Below, in pieces: positions 51,495 to 60,753 of a stretch of 64,000 nucleotides of DNA. The position numbers and the translations under genes are program-made. Each line of letters opens with the position of its first letter. Within the stretch, counting starts at the first letter, position 1. Under the pieces are notes generated by a model, which saw only the letters and a program-made list of their open reading frames with translations, was not told the DNA's origin and ran no database searches. The stretch comes from Amycolatopsis roodepoortensis. GTDB taxonomy: Bacteria; Actinomycetota; Actinomycetes; Mycobacteriales; Pseudonocardiaceae. The DNA lies in contig NZ_JADBEJ010000005.1 in NCBI RefSeq assembly GCF_014873915.1, positions 186,001 to 250,000 on the forward strand. The letters are read 5' to 3'.

Positions 51495-53435
51495 GTGGTT
51501 GAGATCGCCCCTTACGGCACCTGGACGTCTCCCCTGTCGGCCGCCGCTGTCGCGGCCTCGGGAGTCAGCGCGCAATGGCTCGATACCGTCGGAAACGAGG
51601 TCTGGTGGGCCGAAGCGAGAACCGGTGAAGGCGGTCGCGTCACCCTCGTGCGGTCCCGCGCCGACGGCACGGTCGAAGACGTCCTCCCCGCTCCCTGGAG
51701 CGTCCGGAACCGGGTCCACGAATACGGCGGCAGGCCCTGGCTCGTCCTCGGCGACGTCCTGGTCTTCACCCACTGGGCGGATCAGCGCGTCTACCGCCGC
51801 GACCTGACCACCGGCGAGACGACACCGCTGACCCCGGAACCGGCGACCCGGCACGGGATCCGCTACAGCGACCTGCGGCCCGGTCTCCCCGGCGAGGTGT
51901 GGCTGGTCCGCGAGCGCAGCACCGGACCCCGGCGCGTCGACATCGCCCGCGATCTCATCGCGGTACCCCTCGACGGCGGCCCGGAACGCGTCCTTACGGC
52001 GAGCCACCACTTCCTCACCGCGCCACAGCTCTCGCCGGACGCCACGCGCGCGGCGTGGATCGGCTGGAACCACCCCGCGATGCCTTGGGACGGCACCGAA
52101 CTGTGCGTCGCCGAACTCGGCGAGGACGGGACGTTCGGGCCGCACCGGGTGCTCGCCGGTGCGGCCGACGTCTCCGTCTGCCAGGCCGATTGGGAGTCGG
52201 CGGACAGCCTGCTGGCCTTGCTCGACCCGGGCGGCTGGTGGAACCTGCACCGCGTCGGGCTCGACGGCGGCGTCGAGAACCTGGCCCCGGTCGAACAGGA
52301 GATCGGCGGCGCGCAGTGGAAGCTCGGCACGCGCTGGTTCACTCCGCTCAGCGACGGCAGGTTCGCCGTCATCGCGTCGGGCAGGCTCGCCATCCTCGAC
52401 GAAGCGACGCGGGAAGTGACCCCGGTGGCGGCCGCCGCCGAGCTGACCGCGTGGTCCACCAACGGTTTCGCCGTCCACGAAGGCGGCATCGTCGGCGTCG
52501 CGGCGGGACCGAAGCGCGAAGGTGCCGTCGTGAAGGTCGGTCTCGACGGCGGGACGGTGACCGAACTCGCGTCAGCACCTGAACCGCCGTCACCCGCCTA
52601 CCTGTCGACGCCCGAGGAACGGATCTTCAAGACCGACGACGGCGACCGGATCCCCGCCTTCGTCTACCTCCCCGCGAACGCCGACTTCGCCGCGCCGGAC
52701 GGCGAACTGCCACCGCTGCTCGTCTACCCGCACGGTGGCCCGACCGGCCGGGACAGCGCGGTGCTCGATTACGAGATCGCCTACTTCACCAGCCGCGGGA
52801 TCGCCGTCGTCACCGTGAACTACGGCGGCTCCACCGGCTACGGACGTGTTTATCGCGAGCGGCTGCGGGAACAGTGGGGCGTGGTCGACGTCGCCGACTG
52901 CGTCACCGTCGCCGAAGCCCTCGCCGCCGAAGGCACCGTCGACGGCGACAGGCTGGCCATCCGCGGCGGCAGCGCGGGCGGGTACACCTCCGCCGCCTCG
53001 CTGACCACCACCACGACCTACCGCGCGGGCACCGTGATGTACCCAATCCTCGACCTCACGCAGTGGACCGGCGACGGCGGCGAGACACACGACTTCGAAT
53101 CCCGCTACCTCGACGGGCTGGTCGGACCGCTGCCGGAGGCCGCACAGCGCTACCGGGACCGGTCGCCGATCAACAACGCGGGCACCCTCGCCGGTCCTTT
53201 GCTGTTCCTGCAGGGGCTGGAGGACGAGATCTGCCCGCCCGAGCAGGCGGACCGGTTCGTGGCCGGCCTGGAGGGACGCGGCATCGAGCACGCCTACCTG
53301 AGGTTCGAGGGCGAGCAGCACGGTTTCCGGAAGGCGGAGACGATCGTGGCCGCGCTCGAAGCGGAGTTGTCGTTCTACGGTCAGATCCTCGGCTTCGAGA
53401 CGCCTGGTGTGCCGAAGCTCCGGCTGAGCCGGTGA
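51495..53435 (+). CDS. S9 family peptidase (prolyl oligopeptidase-like)
   Basis: The 646-aa protein has an N-terminal beta-propeller-like region and a C-terminal catalytic domain with RGGSAGGYTSA (Ser about 492), GLEDEICPPEQ (Asp about 576) and GEQHGFRK (His about 608). It is cytosolic, with no signal peptide, and should cleave peptides at Pro or Ala or act as an acyl-aminoacyl peptidase. The start is GTG at 51495. Its stop overlaps the GTG of the carboxypeptidase gene, so the two peptidases are coupled. Confidence 0.88.
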   Translation: MVEIAPYGTWTSPLSAAAVAASGVSAQWLDTVGNEVWWAEARTGEGGRVTLVRSRADGTVEDVLPAPWSVRNRVHEYGGRPWLVLGDVLVFTHWADQRVYRRDLTTGETTPLTPEPATRHGIRYSDLRPGLPGEVWLVRERSTGPRRVDIARDLIAVPLDGGPERVLTASHHFLTAPQLSPDATRAAWIGWNHPAMPWDGTELCVAELGEDGTFGPHRVLAGAADVSVCQADWESADSLLALLDPGGWWNLHRVGLDGGVENLAPVEQEIGGAQWKLGTRWFTPLSDGRFAVIASGRLAILDEATREVTPVAAAAELTAWSTNGFAVHEGGIVGVAAGPKREGAVVKVGLDGGTVTELASAPEPPSPAYLSTPEERIFKTDDGDRIPAFVYLPANADFAAPDGELPPLLVYPHGGPTGRDSAVLDYEIAYFTSRGIAVVTVNYGGSTGYGRVYRERLREQWGVVDVADCVTVAEALAAEGTVDGDRLAIRGGSAGGYTSAASLTTTTTYRAGTVMYPILDLTQWTGDGGETHDFESRYLDGLVGPLPEAAQRYRDRSPINNAGTLAGPLLFLQGLEDEICPPEQADRFVAGLEGRGIEHAYLRFEGEQHGFRKAETIVAALEAELSFYGQILGFETPGVPKLRLSR

Positions 53436-54319
53436 GGCCGCCGAAGACGCGGCCGGGTGACACCATCGCCTTGGTCGCCCCGGCGGGGCCGGTCCCGCCG
53501 GACCTCGTCGAGAAGGCGCTGCCGGTGCTCCGCGGCTGGGGCGTCGAGGTCCACGTCGGCGAGTGCGTCCGCGCGACCTCCGCCGGTTACCTGTCGGCTT
53601 CCGACGAGGCACGGGCCGCCGAATTCACCCGCGCCTGGCTGGACCCGGGAGTCACCTGCGTTCTCGCCGCCCGTGGCGGCTACGGCTCGCAGCGGATGCT
53701 CGACCTGCTCGACTGGACGGCGCTGCGGGCGGCCGGGCCCAAGATGTTCGGCGGATCGAGCGACGTCACCGCGCTGCACCGGGCGGTGAACGTCCACATG
53801 GGACTGGAGACGCTGTTCTCCCCCATGCCCGCGACCACCCTGTTCGACGCGGTGGCCGCCGAACATCTGCGGCTGTCGTTGTTCGAACCGGACAGCGTGC
53901 GGCTGATCGCCTCACCGACGTCGTCGCCACTGGTGCCGGGCACCGCGACCGGAACGCTCATCGGCGGCAACCTCGCCCTCGTCGCGGCAGGCCTCGGCAC
54001 ACCCGAACAGGGCTCGGGACGTGAGGCGCTCGTCCTGCTGGAGGACGTCACCGAAAGCCCCTACCGGATCGACCGGATGCTGACCCAGCTGCTGCGTTCC
54101 GGCTGGCTCGACGGCGTTCGAGGGTTCGTGCTGGGCTCGTGGAAGTCCTGCGGTGATCCGGAGGCGATCCAAGCCCTGATGCTCGACCGCCTCGGCCCGC
54201 TCGGCGTCCCGATCGCCTGGAATTTCGGTGTCGGGCACGTCCCGGCGTCGCCGACCATCCCCCTCGGCGCGCGGGCCACCCTCGACGCCGATGCGGGCAC
54301 ACTGCTGGTTTTGCCATAA
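53432..54319 (+). CDS. S66 LD-carboxypeptidase (LdcA/MccF-like)
   Basis: The 295-aa protein begins VRPPKTRPGDTIALVAPAG, has FGGSSDVTAL with the nucleophile Ser (about 108), LLEDVTESPYRIDRML with the catalytic Glu, and NFGVGHVPASPTIPLG with the His. LdcA cleaves the terminal D-Ala from peptidoglycan tetrapeptides; MccF members inactivate microcin C-like toxins. GTG 53432 overlaps the S9 peptidase stop (GTGA). Confidence 0.88.
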   Translation: MRPPKTRPGDTIALVAPAGPVPPDLVEKALPVLRGWGVEVHVGECVRATSAGYLSASDEARAAEFTRAWLDPGVTCVLAARGGYGSQRMLDLLDWTALRAAGPKMFGGSSDVTALHRAVNVHMGLETLFSPMPATTLFDAVAAEHLRLSLFEPDSVRLIASPTSSPLVPGTATGTLIGGNLALVAAGLGTPEQGSGREALVLLEDVTESPYRIDRMLTQLLRSGWLDGVRGFVLGSWKSCGDPEAIQALMLDRLGPLGVPIAWNFGVGHVPASPTIPLGARATLDADAGTLLVLP

Positions 54320-54367
54320 CGGCAACAGGACTTGCGGAACCCGCCGGAACGGAGGCATCTTGCGGTC

Positions 54368-54994
54368 ATGGATGCCACACAGCAGTTCTGGGAAGACTTC
54401 TACCGGGACAAGGATCAGGTCTGGAGCGGGAACGCGAACCCGATCCTGGTGAACGAGGTCGCCGCGCTCACGCCGGGGACGGCGCTCGACCTCGGCTGCG
54501 GCGAGGGCGGCGACGCCATCTGGCTGACACAGCAGGGCTGGCGAGTGACCGCCGTCGACATCTCGGACGTCGCGCTCCAGCGCGCCGCCGCACACGCGGC
54601 CGAGGCCGGCGTCGAGGGCATCGTCTGGGAGCGCCACGACCTGGCGAAGTCGTTCCCGGAGGGGCACTTCGACCTCGTCTCCGCACAGTTCTTCCACTCC
54701 CCCGTCGCGGACGACGGCGAGCGGGACAAGGCGCTCCGCCGCGCCGCGGAAGCCGTCGCGCCGGGCGGCACGCTGGTGGTCGCGGGCCACGCGGGCTGGC
54801 CGACGTGGATGGAGGAGCCGCCGCACAAGGACGTCCACTTCCCGACCACCGCCGAGGTACTCGAATCGCTGGCACTGGCCGACGGCGAGTGGACGGTGGA
54901 ACGACAGGAGCTGATCACCCGCGACTTCCCGGGGCCGGACGGCCAGCAGGGAACGCGTTCGGACAACGTGCTCCGCGTGCGCCGCTCGGGATAG
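54368..54994 (+). CDS. Class I SAM methyltransferase
   Basis: The 208-aa protein begins MDATQQFWEDFYRDKDQVWSG and has LDLGCGEGGDAIWL for SAM, VDISDVAL, and GGTLVVAGHAGW. The layout resembles thiopurine/TehB-like methyltransferases. ATG 54368 starts the conserved N-terminus. It stands 49 bp after the carboxypeptidase, possibly in the same transcript. The substrate is unknown. Confidence 0.85.
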   Translation: MDATQQFWEDFYRDKDQVWSGNANPILVNEVAALTPGTALDLGCGEGGDAIWLTQQGWRVTAVDISDVALQRAAAHAAEAGVEGIVWERHDLAKSFPEGHFDLVSAQFFHSPVADDGERDKALRRAAEAVAPGGTLVVAGHAGWPTWMEEPPHKDVHFPTTAEVLESLALADGEWTVERQELITRDFPGPDGQQGTRSDNVLRVRRSG

Positions 54995-55007
54995 GTACCG
55001 TCACGGC

Positions 55008-55424
55008 ATGCGGATGACGCCTGCCGAAGCCCGGTCACGGTTCGAAGGCGAGCGGATAGCGAGGCTGGCGACGACGGGTTCGGACGGCGTGCCCCATGTC
55101 GTGCCGGTGACGTTCGTTCTCGAAGGCGACTCGGTGGCGTTCGCGATCGACCACAAACCCAAGAGCACGACGGCGTTGCGGCGATTGAGGAACATCGCCG
55201 AGAACCCTGTGGTCAGCTTCCTGACCGACCACTACGACGAGGACTGGGCCGGACTGTGGTGGGCGCGGGCCGACGGCGTCGCCCGCGTGCTGACCGATCC
55301 CGTCGAACAGGCGCTACCGGCGCGGCTGCTGCGGGAGAAGTATCCGCAGTATGAGGCGCAGCCCCCTCCGCACGCCGTGGTCACCACACTCGTTCACTCA
55401 TGGAGCGGGTGGCGCGCTTCCTGA
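55008..55424 (+). CDS. PPOX class F420-dependent protein (TIGR03668 type)
   Basis: The 138-aa protein has ARLATTGSDGVPHVVPVTFVL, FAIDHKPKSTTALRRLRNI and HYDEDWAGLWWARADGVARV, the F420-binding split-barrel signature of the TIGR03668 branch. ATG 55008 lies 13 bp after the methyltransferase stop, so they are likely co-transcribed. Members reduce small molecules with F420H2. Confidence 0.86.
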   Translation: MRMTPAEARSRFEGERIARLATTGSDGVPHVVPVTFVLEGDSVAFAIDHKPKSTTALRRLRNIAENPVVSFLTDHYDEDWAGLWWARADGVARVLTDPVEQALPARLLREKYPQYEAQPPPHAVVTTLVHSWSGWRAS

Positions 55425-55431
55425 GCTTTTT

Positions 55432-55462
55432 GGCCTTGTTGCCGTTCTACGGCAACAAGGCC
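55432..55462. terminator. Hairpin between convergent genes
   Basis: GGCCTTGTTGCCG (55432-55444) and CGGCAACAAGGCC (55450-55462) form a 13-bp stem with loop TTCTA, 8 bp after the PPOX stop. The T-run precedes rather than follows the stem, so it is not a classical intrinsic terminator, but it may slow polymerase. Confidence 0.5.
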
Positions 55463-55474
55463 CGTCGCCACGCC

Positions 55475-55490
55475 GTATAGGTCGTTATAC
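55475..55490. repeat. TATAG-NN-CGTTATA palindrome, copy 3
   Basis: GTATAGGTCGTTATAC lies between the convergent PPOX and mannosyltransferase genes. The 16 bp are identical to the core of copy 1. Confidence 0.7.
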
Positions 55491-55508
55491 ACATTGGTGA
55501 CGGGCAGA

Positions 55509-55565
55509 AGTACGTGAAGGCCCCCTTCATTGCGCTAGACGCAATGAAGGGGGCCTTCACGTACT
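55509..55565. repeat. Dispersed hairpin AAGTACGTGAAGGCCCCC, copy 2
   Basis: Perfect 26-bp arms at 55509-55534 and 55540-55565 flank loop CTAGA. The stem outside the loop is shared with copy 1 at 46216. It lies just past the stop of the mannosyltransferase gene. A short A-run (55567 onward) reads as T on the plus side only for the opposite strand. Confidence 0.65.
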
Positions 55566-55571
55566 GAAAAA

Positions 55572-57131
55572 TCAGGACCGAGGAGCCTCGGCCGGCAGGA
55601 ACTGCTCCACCGGCTTCCCCCGCCAAGCGGCGATGATCCCGAGTGGGTCCGGCCGCAGCAGCGACGCGGCCGCGTACACGCTCGCCGCGACGACGCCGGC
55701 CATGAACCACCAGTCGTACAGCGCCTGCTCCCCCGTCGGGTAGTAGACCAGCGTCACGAACACCGACACCGCGACGACGACCGCGAGGTTCCGGCGCCGC
55801 CATTCGAAGGCCGACAGGACCACGAAACCCCAGGTCAGGTACCACGGCAGCGAGGGCGGCGGGACGATCGCGCCGGCCAGCAGCACGATCGCCATCCGGT
55901 GGATCGCCGGGTAGCCGCCGTCGCGGGCGAGCCACCACTGCCAGCCGGCGAAGACGAACAGGCCGACCATCGCGATCGCCCGGAAGACGGTGACGAACGG
56001 CGAGACCTCGACGTCGATCACCAGGTTCACCAGTGAGTAGAAGATCTCGCCGATCCCGGTCGGGAAGTTCATCCAGTTCGCGATCAGCGTCGGCGCCTTG
56101 AGACCGGTCAGCCAGCCGAGGTTGACCGAGCCGAGCGACAGCCACGTGCCCGCGACGAACACCGGCAGGAAGATCCCGACCGACGCGGCGCCAGCGCGGA
56201 AGAAGTTGACCACCTTCCGGTCGCCGGGCAGGTGGTTCGCCCACACCCAGACCAGGAACGGCAGCGCCCACGCCGCGGTGGGTTTGATCAGCATGCCGAT
56301 GGTGACCAGGACGATCGCGACGACGTGCTTGCGCTCCAGCGCGGCCAGCACGCCGACGGTGAGGAAGCCCAGCATCAGCAGGTCGTTGTGCGGTCCGCCG
56401 ACGAGGTGGATCACCGTCATCGGGCTGGCGATGGCGAGCCACAACGTGATCGGCAGCTTGCCGCCGAGGTGCTTGACCAGCCGCGGCAGCGACCACAGCA
56501 TCCCGATCAGGCCGATCATCAGCACCAGCCGGGTCGCGATGACCCCGGCGATCATGTCGTTGCCGGTGACCGAGACGATCGCCTTGGCGACCAGCAGGAA
56601 CAGCGGGCCGTACGGCGCGGGCGTGGTCTGCCACAGCGGATGGACGTTCTGCACGACGTCCGGCAGCACCGACAGCTCGGCCGGGCCGTTGGCGTACGGG
56701 TCGAGCCCGTTGAGCAGCTGCGCGCCCTGCGCGAGGTAGGAGAAGACGTCGCGCGTGAACAGCGGCGGCGAGACCAGCAGCGGCGCCATCCAGCAGGCGG
56801 CGGCGATGACGATCGGGCGGCTGCCGATGCGGCCCGCGAGCGCGTAGCGGCCCAGCCGTACCCACGCCCAGATGATCAGCGCGAAGCCCGTGTAGAGCAC
56901 GACGTTGGCGAGGATGCGGCCGTGGCCGTAGCGGATCCACGACAGCGGTCCGTGCCCCAGGATCGGGTCACGGACGAGAGTGCCGCCGGCACCGAGCGCC
57001 GCCAGCATCAGCAGCGTGCTGCCGATGGTTCCCATCGCGATGGTGCGGTACGGGAACCGGGAAGGCACCCGGAGCCGCTCGCCGAGGGAACCGGCCGAGG
57101 GCGTCTGCTGGGGGTCTGTCGTGGTCGCCAT
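55572..57131 (-). CDS. MptB-like alpha-1,6-mannosyltransferase
   Basis: The 519-aa GT-C protein has about 12 to 13 membrane segments. The first luminal loop has PPLFTRDVFSYLAQGAQLL with the acidic pair for polyprenyl-phosphomannose, followed by NGLDPYANGP and PAPYGPLFLL. MptA/MptB-type enzymes extend the alpha-1,6-mannan of lipomannan in mycolata and relatives. The long N-terminal 30 residues are Thr/Ser/Pro-rich. A transporter operon with the same orientation lies upstream, with 15 bp between. Confidence 0.82.
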   Translation of the reverse strand: MATTTDPQQTPSAGSLGERLRVPSRFPYRTIAMGTIGSTLLMLAALGAGGTLVRDPILGHGPLSWIRYGHGRILANVVLYTGFALIIWAWVRLGRYALAGRIGSRPIVIAAACWMAPLLVSPPLFTRDVFSYLAQGAQLLNGLDPYANGPAELSVLPDVVQNVHPLWQTTPAPYGPLFLLVAKAIVSVTGNDMIAGVIATRLVLMIGLIGMLWSLPRLVKHLGGKLPITLWLAIASPMTVIHLVGGPHNDLLMLGFLTVGVLAALERKHVVAIVLVTIGMLIKPTAAWALPFLVWVWANHLPGDRKVVNFFRAGAASVGIFLPVFVAGTWLSLGSVNLGWLTGLKAPTLIANWMNFPTGIGEIFYSLVNLVIDVEVSPFVTVFRAIAMVGLFVFAGWQWWLARDGGYPAIHRMAIVLLAGAIVPPPSLPWYLTWGFVVLSAFEWRRRNLAVVVAVSVFVTLVYYPTGEQALYDWWFMAGVVAASVYAAASLLRPDPLGIIAAWRGKPVEQFLPAEAPRS

Positions 57132-57145
57132 TTCGAGATTGGAGG

Positions 57146-58816
57146 TTACACACCGCGCCTGTGCGAGTGCGCGGCAATGGGTGTTTCCCGCGCCGTTCCA
57201 CCGGGCAACGCGGCCAGCAGCGACTTCGTGTAGTCGTGCTTCGGGTCCAGCAGGACCTCTTCCACGGTACCCACTTCCACCAGCTCGCCGCGATACATCA
57301 CGGCGACCCGGTCGGCGATGTTCCAGGCCAGCCCGAGGTCGTGCGTGATCACCAGCCCAGCGAGCCCCAGTTCACGCCGCAAGCGCAGCAACAGCGCGAG
57401 GATCTCCCCGCGCACCGACGCGTCGAGCGAGGCCACCGGTTCGTCGGCGACGATCACGCCGGGATCCAGCGCGAGCGCGCCCGCGATGACGACCCGCTGC
57501 CGTTGCCCGCCGGACAGCTCGTGCGGGAGCCGGTCGAGGAACTTCGCCGCGGGCCGCAGTTCGGCCGCTTCGAGCGCCTTCGTGACGATCTCGTGCTCGT
57601 TCGCGCCCATTCCGTGGATGCGGGGGCCTTCCGCGACGGCCTCGTACACCGTGTGGTTCGGGTTCAGCGCGCTCGTCGGATCCTGCAGCACCAGCTGGAC
57701 CTGACGCCGGTACGCCTTGAGCCCGGCACCACCGAGCGGGACCGGCTTGCCGTCGTACCGCACCGCGCCGGAGTCGGGTTTCTGCAGGCCCAGCAGCGTC
57801 CGGGCGAGGGTCGTCTTGCCGGAGCCGGACTGGCCGACGAGCGCGACGATCTCGTCCTTCCGCACCTGGAGGCTCACCCCGGCGACCGCGTTGATCCGCT
57901 TGCCGGTGCGGTCGCGGAAGCTGACGCGCAGGTCCTCGGCTTCCAGCAACGCGGGCTGGTCGGCACTGCGTTCCGGTTCGGGCGGCAGCGGCGTGCTGGT
58001 CGCGGGCGCGAAGCGGGACACCGGGTCGCCGACGGTCGGGAACGCGGCCGCCAGCGCCTTGCTGTGCTCGTGCTGCGGCGCGCTCATCAGCTCGGCGCTC
58101 GGCCGTTCCTCGACGATCTCGCCGTCGTACATCACCGCGATCCGACGACAGGTGGCGGCCAGCACCGACAGGTCATGACTGATCATGATCAGCCCGATCC
58201 CCTGCTCGGCGACCAGCCTGCCCAGCAGGTCGAGCACCTGCGCCTGGACGACGACGTCGAGCGCGGTCGTCGGCTCGTCCGCGATGATCAGCCGCGGCGA
58301 ACAGGCGAGCGCCATCGCGATCATGACGCGCTGCTTCTGGCCACCGGACAGCTCGTGCGGGTACGCGCCGGCACGGCCCGGCGGAAGGTCGACCTGTTCG
58401 AGCAGTTCCTTGACCTTGGCCTGGATCTCGGCGTCCGAAAGCGCCTTGCCACCGGGCGGGTGCAGCCGGATCGGCTCGGCGATCTGCTCGCCGATCTTCC
58501 GCACCGGGTTGAGCGCGTGCATCGCGCCCTGGAAGACGACCGAGGCCTCGGCCCAGCGCACCGCGCGCAGCCTGCCCCATTTCATGGCCGTGACGTCTTC
58601 GCCGTCCAGCAGGATCTCCCCGCTGACCTTCGCCGACCGCGGGAGCAGCCGCAGCACGCTCATCGCGACCGTCGACTTCCCCGACCCCGACTCCCCCGCC
58701 ACTCCGAGGGTGTCGCCGGGTTCGAGCACGAGATCGACGCCGCGGACGGCGGCGACCTCGCCGCCGCCGGTGGCGTAGGTGACGCCGAGGTTCTTCAGTT
58801 CCAGCAAGGGGCTCAT
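57146..58816 (-). CDS. Oligopeptide-type ABC transporter, fused ATPase
   Basis: The 556-aa protein carries two ATP-binding domains: Walker A GESGSGKST (about 41) with LSGGQKQRV, and GQSGSGKTT (about 330) with LSGGQRQRV. It combines DppD and DppF in one chain. ATG 58816 overlaps the upstream permease stop (ATGA). It powers the DppB/DppC-like permeases encoded before it. Confidence 0.9.
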   Translation of the reverse strand: MSPLLELKNLGVTYATGGGEVAAVRGVDLVLEPGDTLGVAGESGSGKSTVAMSVLRLLPRSAKVSGEILLDGEDVTAMKWGRLRAVRWAEASVVFQGAMHALNPVRKIGEQIAEPIRLHPPGGKALSDAEIQAKVKELLEQVDLPPGRAGAYPHELSGGQKQRVMIAMALACSPRLIIADEPTTALDVVVQAQVLDLLGRLVAEQGIGLIMISHDLSVLAATCRRIAVMYDGEIVEERPSAELMSAPQHEHSKALAAAFPTVGDPVSRFAPATSTPLPPEPERSADQPALLEAEDLRVSFRDRTGKRINAVAGVSLQVRKDEIVALVGQSGSGKTTLARTLLGLQKPDSGAVRYDGKPVPLGGAGLKAYRRQVQLVLQDPTSALNPNHTVYEAVAEGPRIHGMGANEHEIVTKALEAAELRPAAKFLDRLPHELSGGQRQRVVIAGALALDPGVIVADEPVASLDASVRGEILALLLRLRRELGLAGLVITHDLGLAWNIADRVAVMYRGELVEVGTVEEVLLDPKHDYTKSLLAALPGGTARETPIAAHSHRRGV

Positions 58817-59718
58817 GAGTGCTGTCCCTTCAGGCGCGGGTTCAGCACGGTTTCCAGCGCGCGTCCGACGAGGGTGAAGGCGAGGACGACCACGACGATC
58901 GCGACACCCGGAGGCAGCAGGTTCCACCAGGCGCCCTTGCTGATCGCGCCGTTGTTCAAGGCGGTCTGCAGCATGGCTCCCCAGGAGACGGTGTTCGGGT
59001 TGCCGACGCCGAGGAATGCCAGCGTCGCGTCCGCGATGACCGCGTTGCCCACGACGAGCGTGGTGTTGGCCAGTACGAGCGGCATGACACCGGGAAGGAC
59101 GTGCTTGCCGACGATGTGCAGGTGCCCGCCGCCGAGCGCTTTCGCTCGCTCGATGTACGGGCGGCCCTCGATCGTGAGGGTCTGCGCGCGGACCAGACGC
59201 GCGGTACTGGGCCAGGCGGTGACGCCGATCGCGATGATCACCGTCATCGTCCCCTGATCCAGCACCGAGGCGAGCGCCACGGCCAGGACGAGCGACGGCA
59301 GCACCAGGAAGAAGTCCGTGAACCGCAGCAGGAGCCCGGACAGCCAGCCGCCGAAATGCGCGGCCGCGATCCCGATGACGGTGCCGATCAGCACCGAGAG
59401 GAACGCCGCCGAGAAGCCGGTGAGCAGCGAGATCCGCGCCCCCCAGAACGTCATCAGCAGCACCGAACGGCCGTCGATGTCGGTGCCCAGCCAGAATTCC
59501 CCGCTGGGCGGGTCCAGGGAAGTGCCTTCGGCCTTGGTGACGTCGAGACCGGACTCGTCCGAGATCACCGGCGCGAGGATGGCCAGCAGCGTGAGGACAC
59601 CGAGGAAGGCCAGCCCGAAGACGCCCGCCTTGTTCGTCGTGAACTCGTGCCAGCGCTTCGCCACGGCCTCACGGCGGCGGCGCCAGACGATCGAACCGGG
59701 TTTTTCCGCTGTGGTCAT
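58813..59718 (-). CDS. ABC permease, DppC-like
   Basis: The 301-aa protein has six membrane segments and the EAA-like loop with ERAKALGGGHLHIVGKHVLPGVMPL. The N-terminal region and LGTDIDGRSVLLMTFWGARISLL are DppC/OppC-type signatures. ATG 59718 overlaps the DppB stop (ATGA). It works with the DppB-like gene and the fused ATPase. Confidence 0.9.
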   Translation of the reverse strand: MTTAEKPGSIVWRRRREAVAKRWHEFTTNKAGVFGLAFLGVLTLLAILAPVISDESGLDVTKAEGTSLDPPSGEFWLGTDIDGRSVLLMTFWGARISLLTGFSAAFLSVLIGTVIGIAAAHFGGWLSGLLLRFTDFFLVLPSLVLAVALASVLDQGTMTVIIAIGVTAWPSTARLVRAQTLTIEGRPYIERAKALGGGHLHIVGKHVLPGVMPLVLANTTLVVGNAVIADATLAFLGVGNPNTVSWGAMLQTALNNGAISKGAWWNLLPPGVAIVVVVLAFTLVGRALETVLNPRLKGQHS

Positions 59719-60746
59719 GCCGTCCGCACCCTGGGGTCGAGCACGCGGTAGAGCAACTCCGCGAGCAGGTTCATCAGCACCACCGCACCCGCGAGGGTGA
59801 CGAAGACTCCTTGCAGGACAGGCAGATCAGGCCCGCGGAGCGCTTCGTAGAGCAGCTGCCCGAGCCCCGGCCAGCTGAACACGGCCTCAACCGAGACCGC
59901 GCCCGAGACAACCATGCCGAACTGCATGAAGACCAGCGTCACCGTCGGGAGCAGGGCGTTGGGCACGGCGTGCCGCTTGCGGACGAGGTCGTCGCGCAGG
60001 CCCTTGGCCCGCGCGGTGGTGAGGTAGTCCGAATTCATCTCGCCGATCAGGGACGACCGCATGACCAGCATGTACTGCGCGTAGAACACCACCAGCAGGG
60101 TCACGCACGGCAGCACCAGATGGTGCAGCACGTCGAGCCCTTCGCTGAAGAAGCCCGGCTCGACGTCCGGGGAATGCATGCCCCGGCTGGGGAAGAGGCC
60201 GTTGGTGGCCACCAGCAGCATGAGGCCGAGCCAGAACTGCGGAACCGACCAGAGCGTCAGCGCGATCCCGGTCTGGACCTTGTCGAACCTGCTCCCCCGG
60301 CGCCAGCCCGCGCGGACGCCGAGCCACAGGCCGAGCGCGACGGCGAGCACGGTCGCGCTGCCGACCAGCAGGATCGTCGGCCACAACCGCTCACCGACCA
60401 TGTCGAACACCGGACGCCGCTGCAGGTACGAGACGCCCATATCGCCCTGGAGCAGGCCGACGACGTAGTCCCAGAACTGTTGCAGCAAGGGCTTGTCCAC
60501 GCCCATCTGCGCGCGCAGTTCCGCCATCATCTTCGGATCGGTCGGCCGGTCGCGGACCATGAACCGCACGGGGTCGCCGGGCAGCGTCCGGAACAGGAAG
60601 AACCCCAGCACGACGACGAGCGCGAGGCTCGCCAGCGCGCCGCCGATCTTGGAGAGCACGAACCGGGCGGTGCCGGTCCCGCCCCGGCGCTCTTCGGGAT
60701 CACCGAGCGCCGGGGGCTTTTCGAGGGAACTGAGTGCTTCGGTCAA
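59715..60746 (-). CDS. ABC permease, DppB-like
   Basis: The 343-aa protein shows six membrane segments, FFLFRTLPGDPVRFMV near the start, and RAKGLRDDLVRKRHAVPNALLPTVT as EAA loop. The TTG start at 60746 was chosen because the substrate-binding protein gene stops at 60754 and GGGAG lies 10 nt upstream; no nearer ATG/GTG precedes the first segment. Confidence 0.85.
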   Translation of the reverse strand: MTEALSSLEKPPALGDPEERRGGTGTARFVLSKIGGALASLALVVVLGFFLFRTLPGDPVRFMVRDRPTDPKMMAELRAQMGVDKPLLQQFWDYVVGLLQGDMGVSYLQRRPVFDMVGERLWPTILLVGSATVLAVALGLWLGVRAGWRRGSRFDKVQTGIALTLWSVPQFWLGLMLLVATNGLFPSRGMHSPDVEPGFFSEGLDVLHHLVLPCVTLLVVFYAQYMLVMRSSLIGEMNSDYLTTARAKGLRDDLVRKRHAVPNALLPTVTLVFMQFGMVVSGAVSVEAVFSWPGLGQLLYEALRGPDLPVLQGVFVTLAGAVVLMNLLAELLYRVLDPRVRTA

Positions 60747-60753
60747 CGCGCTC

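Noticed and set aside
55432..55462. Classical rho-independent terminator
   Set aside because: The T-run lies before, not after, the stem; kept only as a hairpin.
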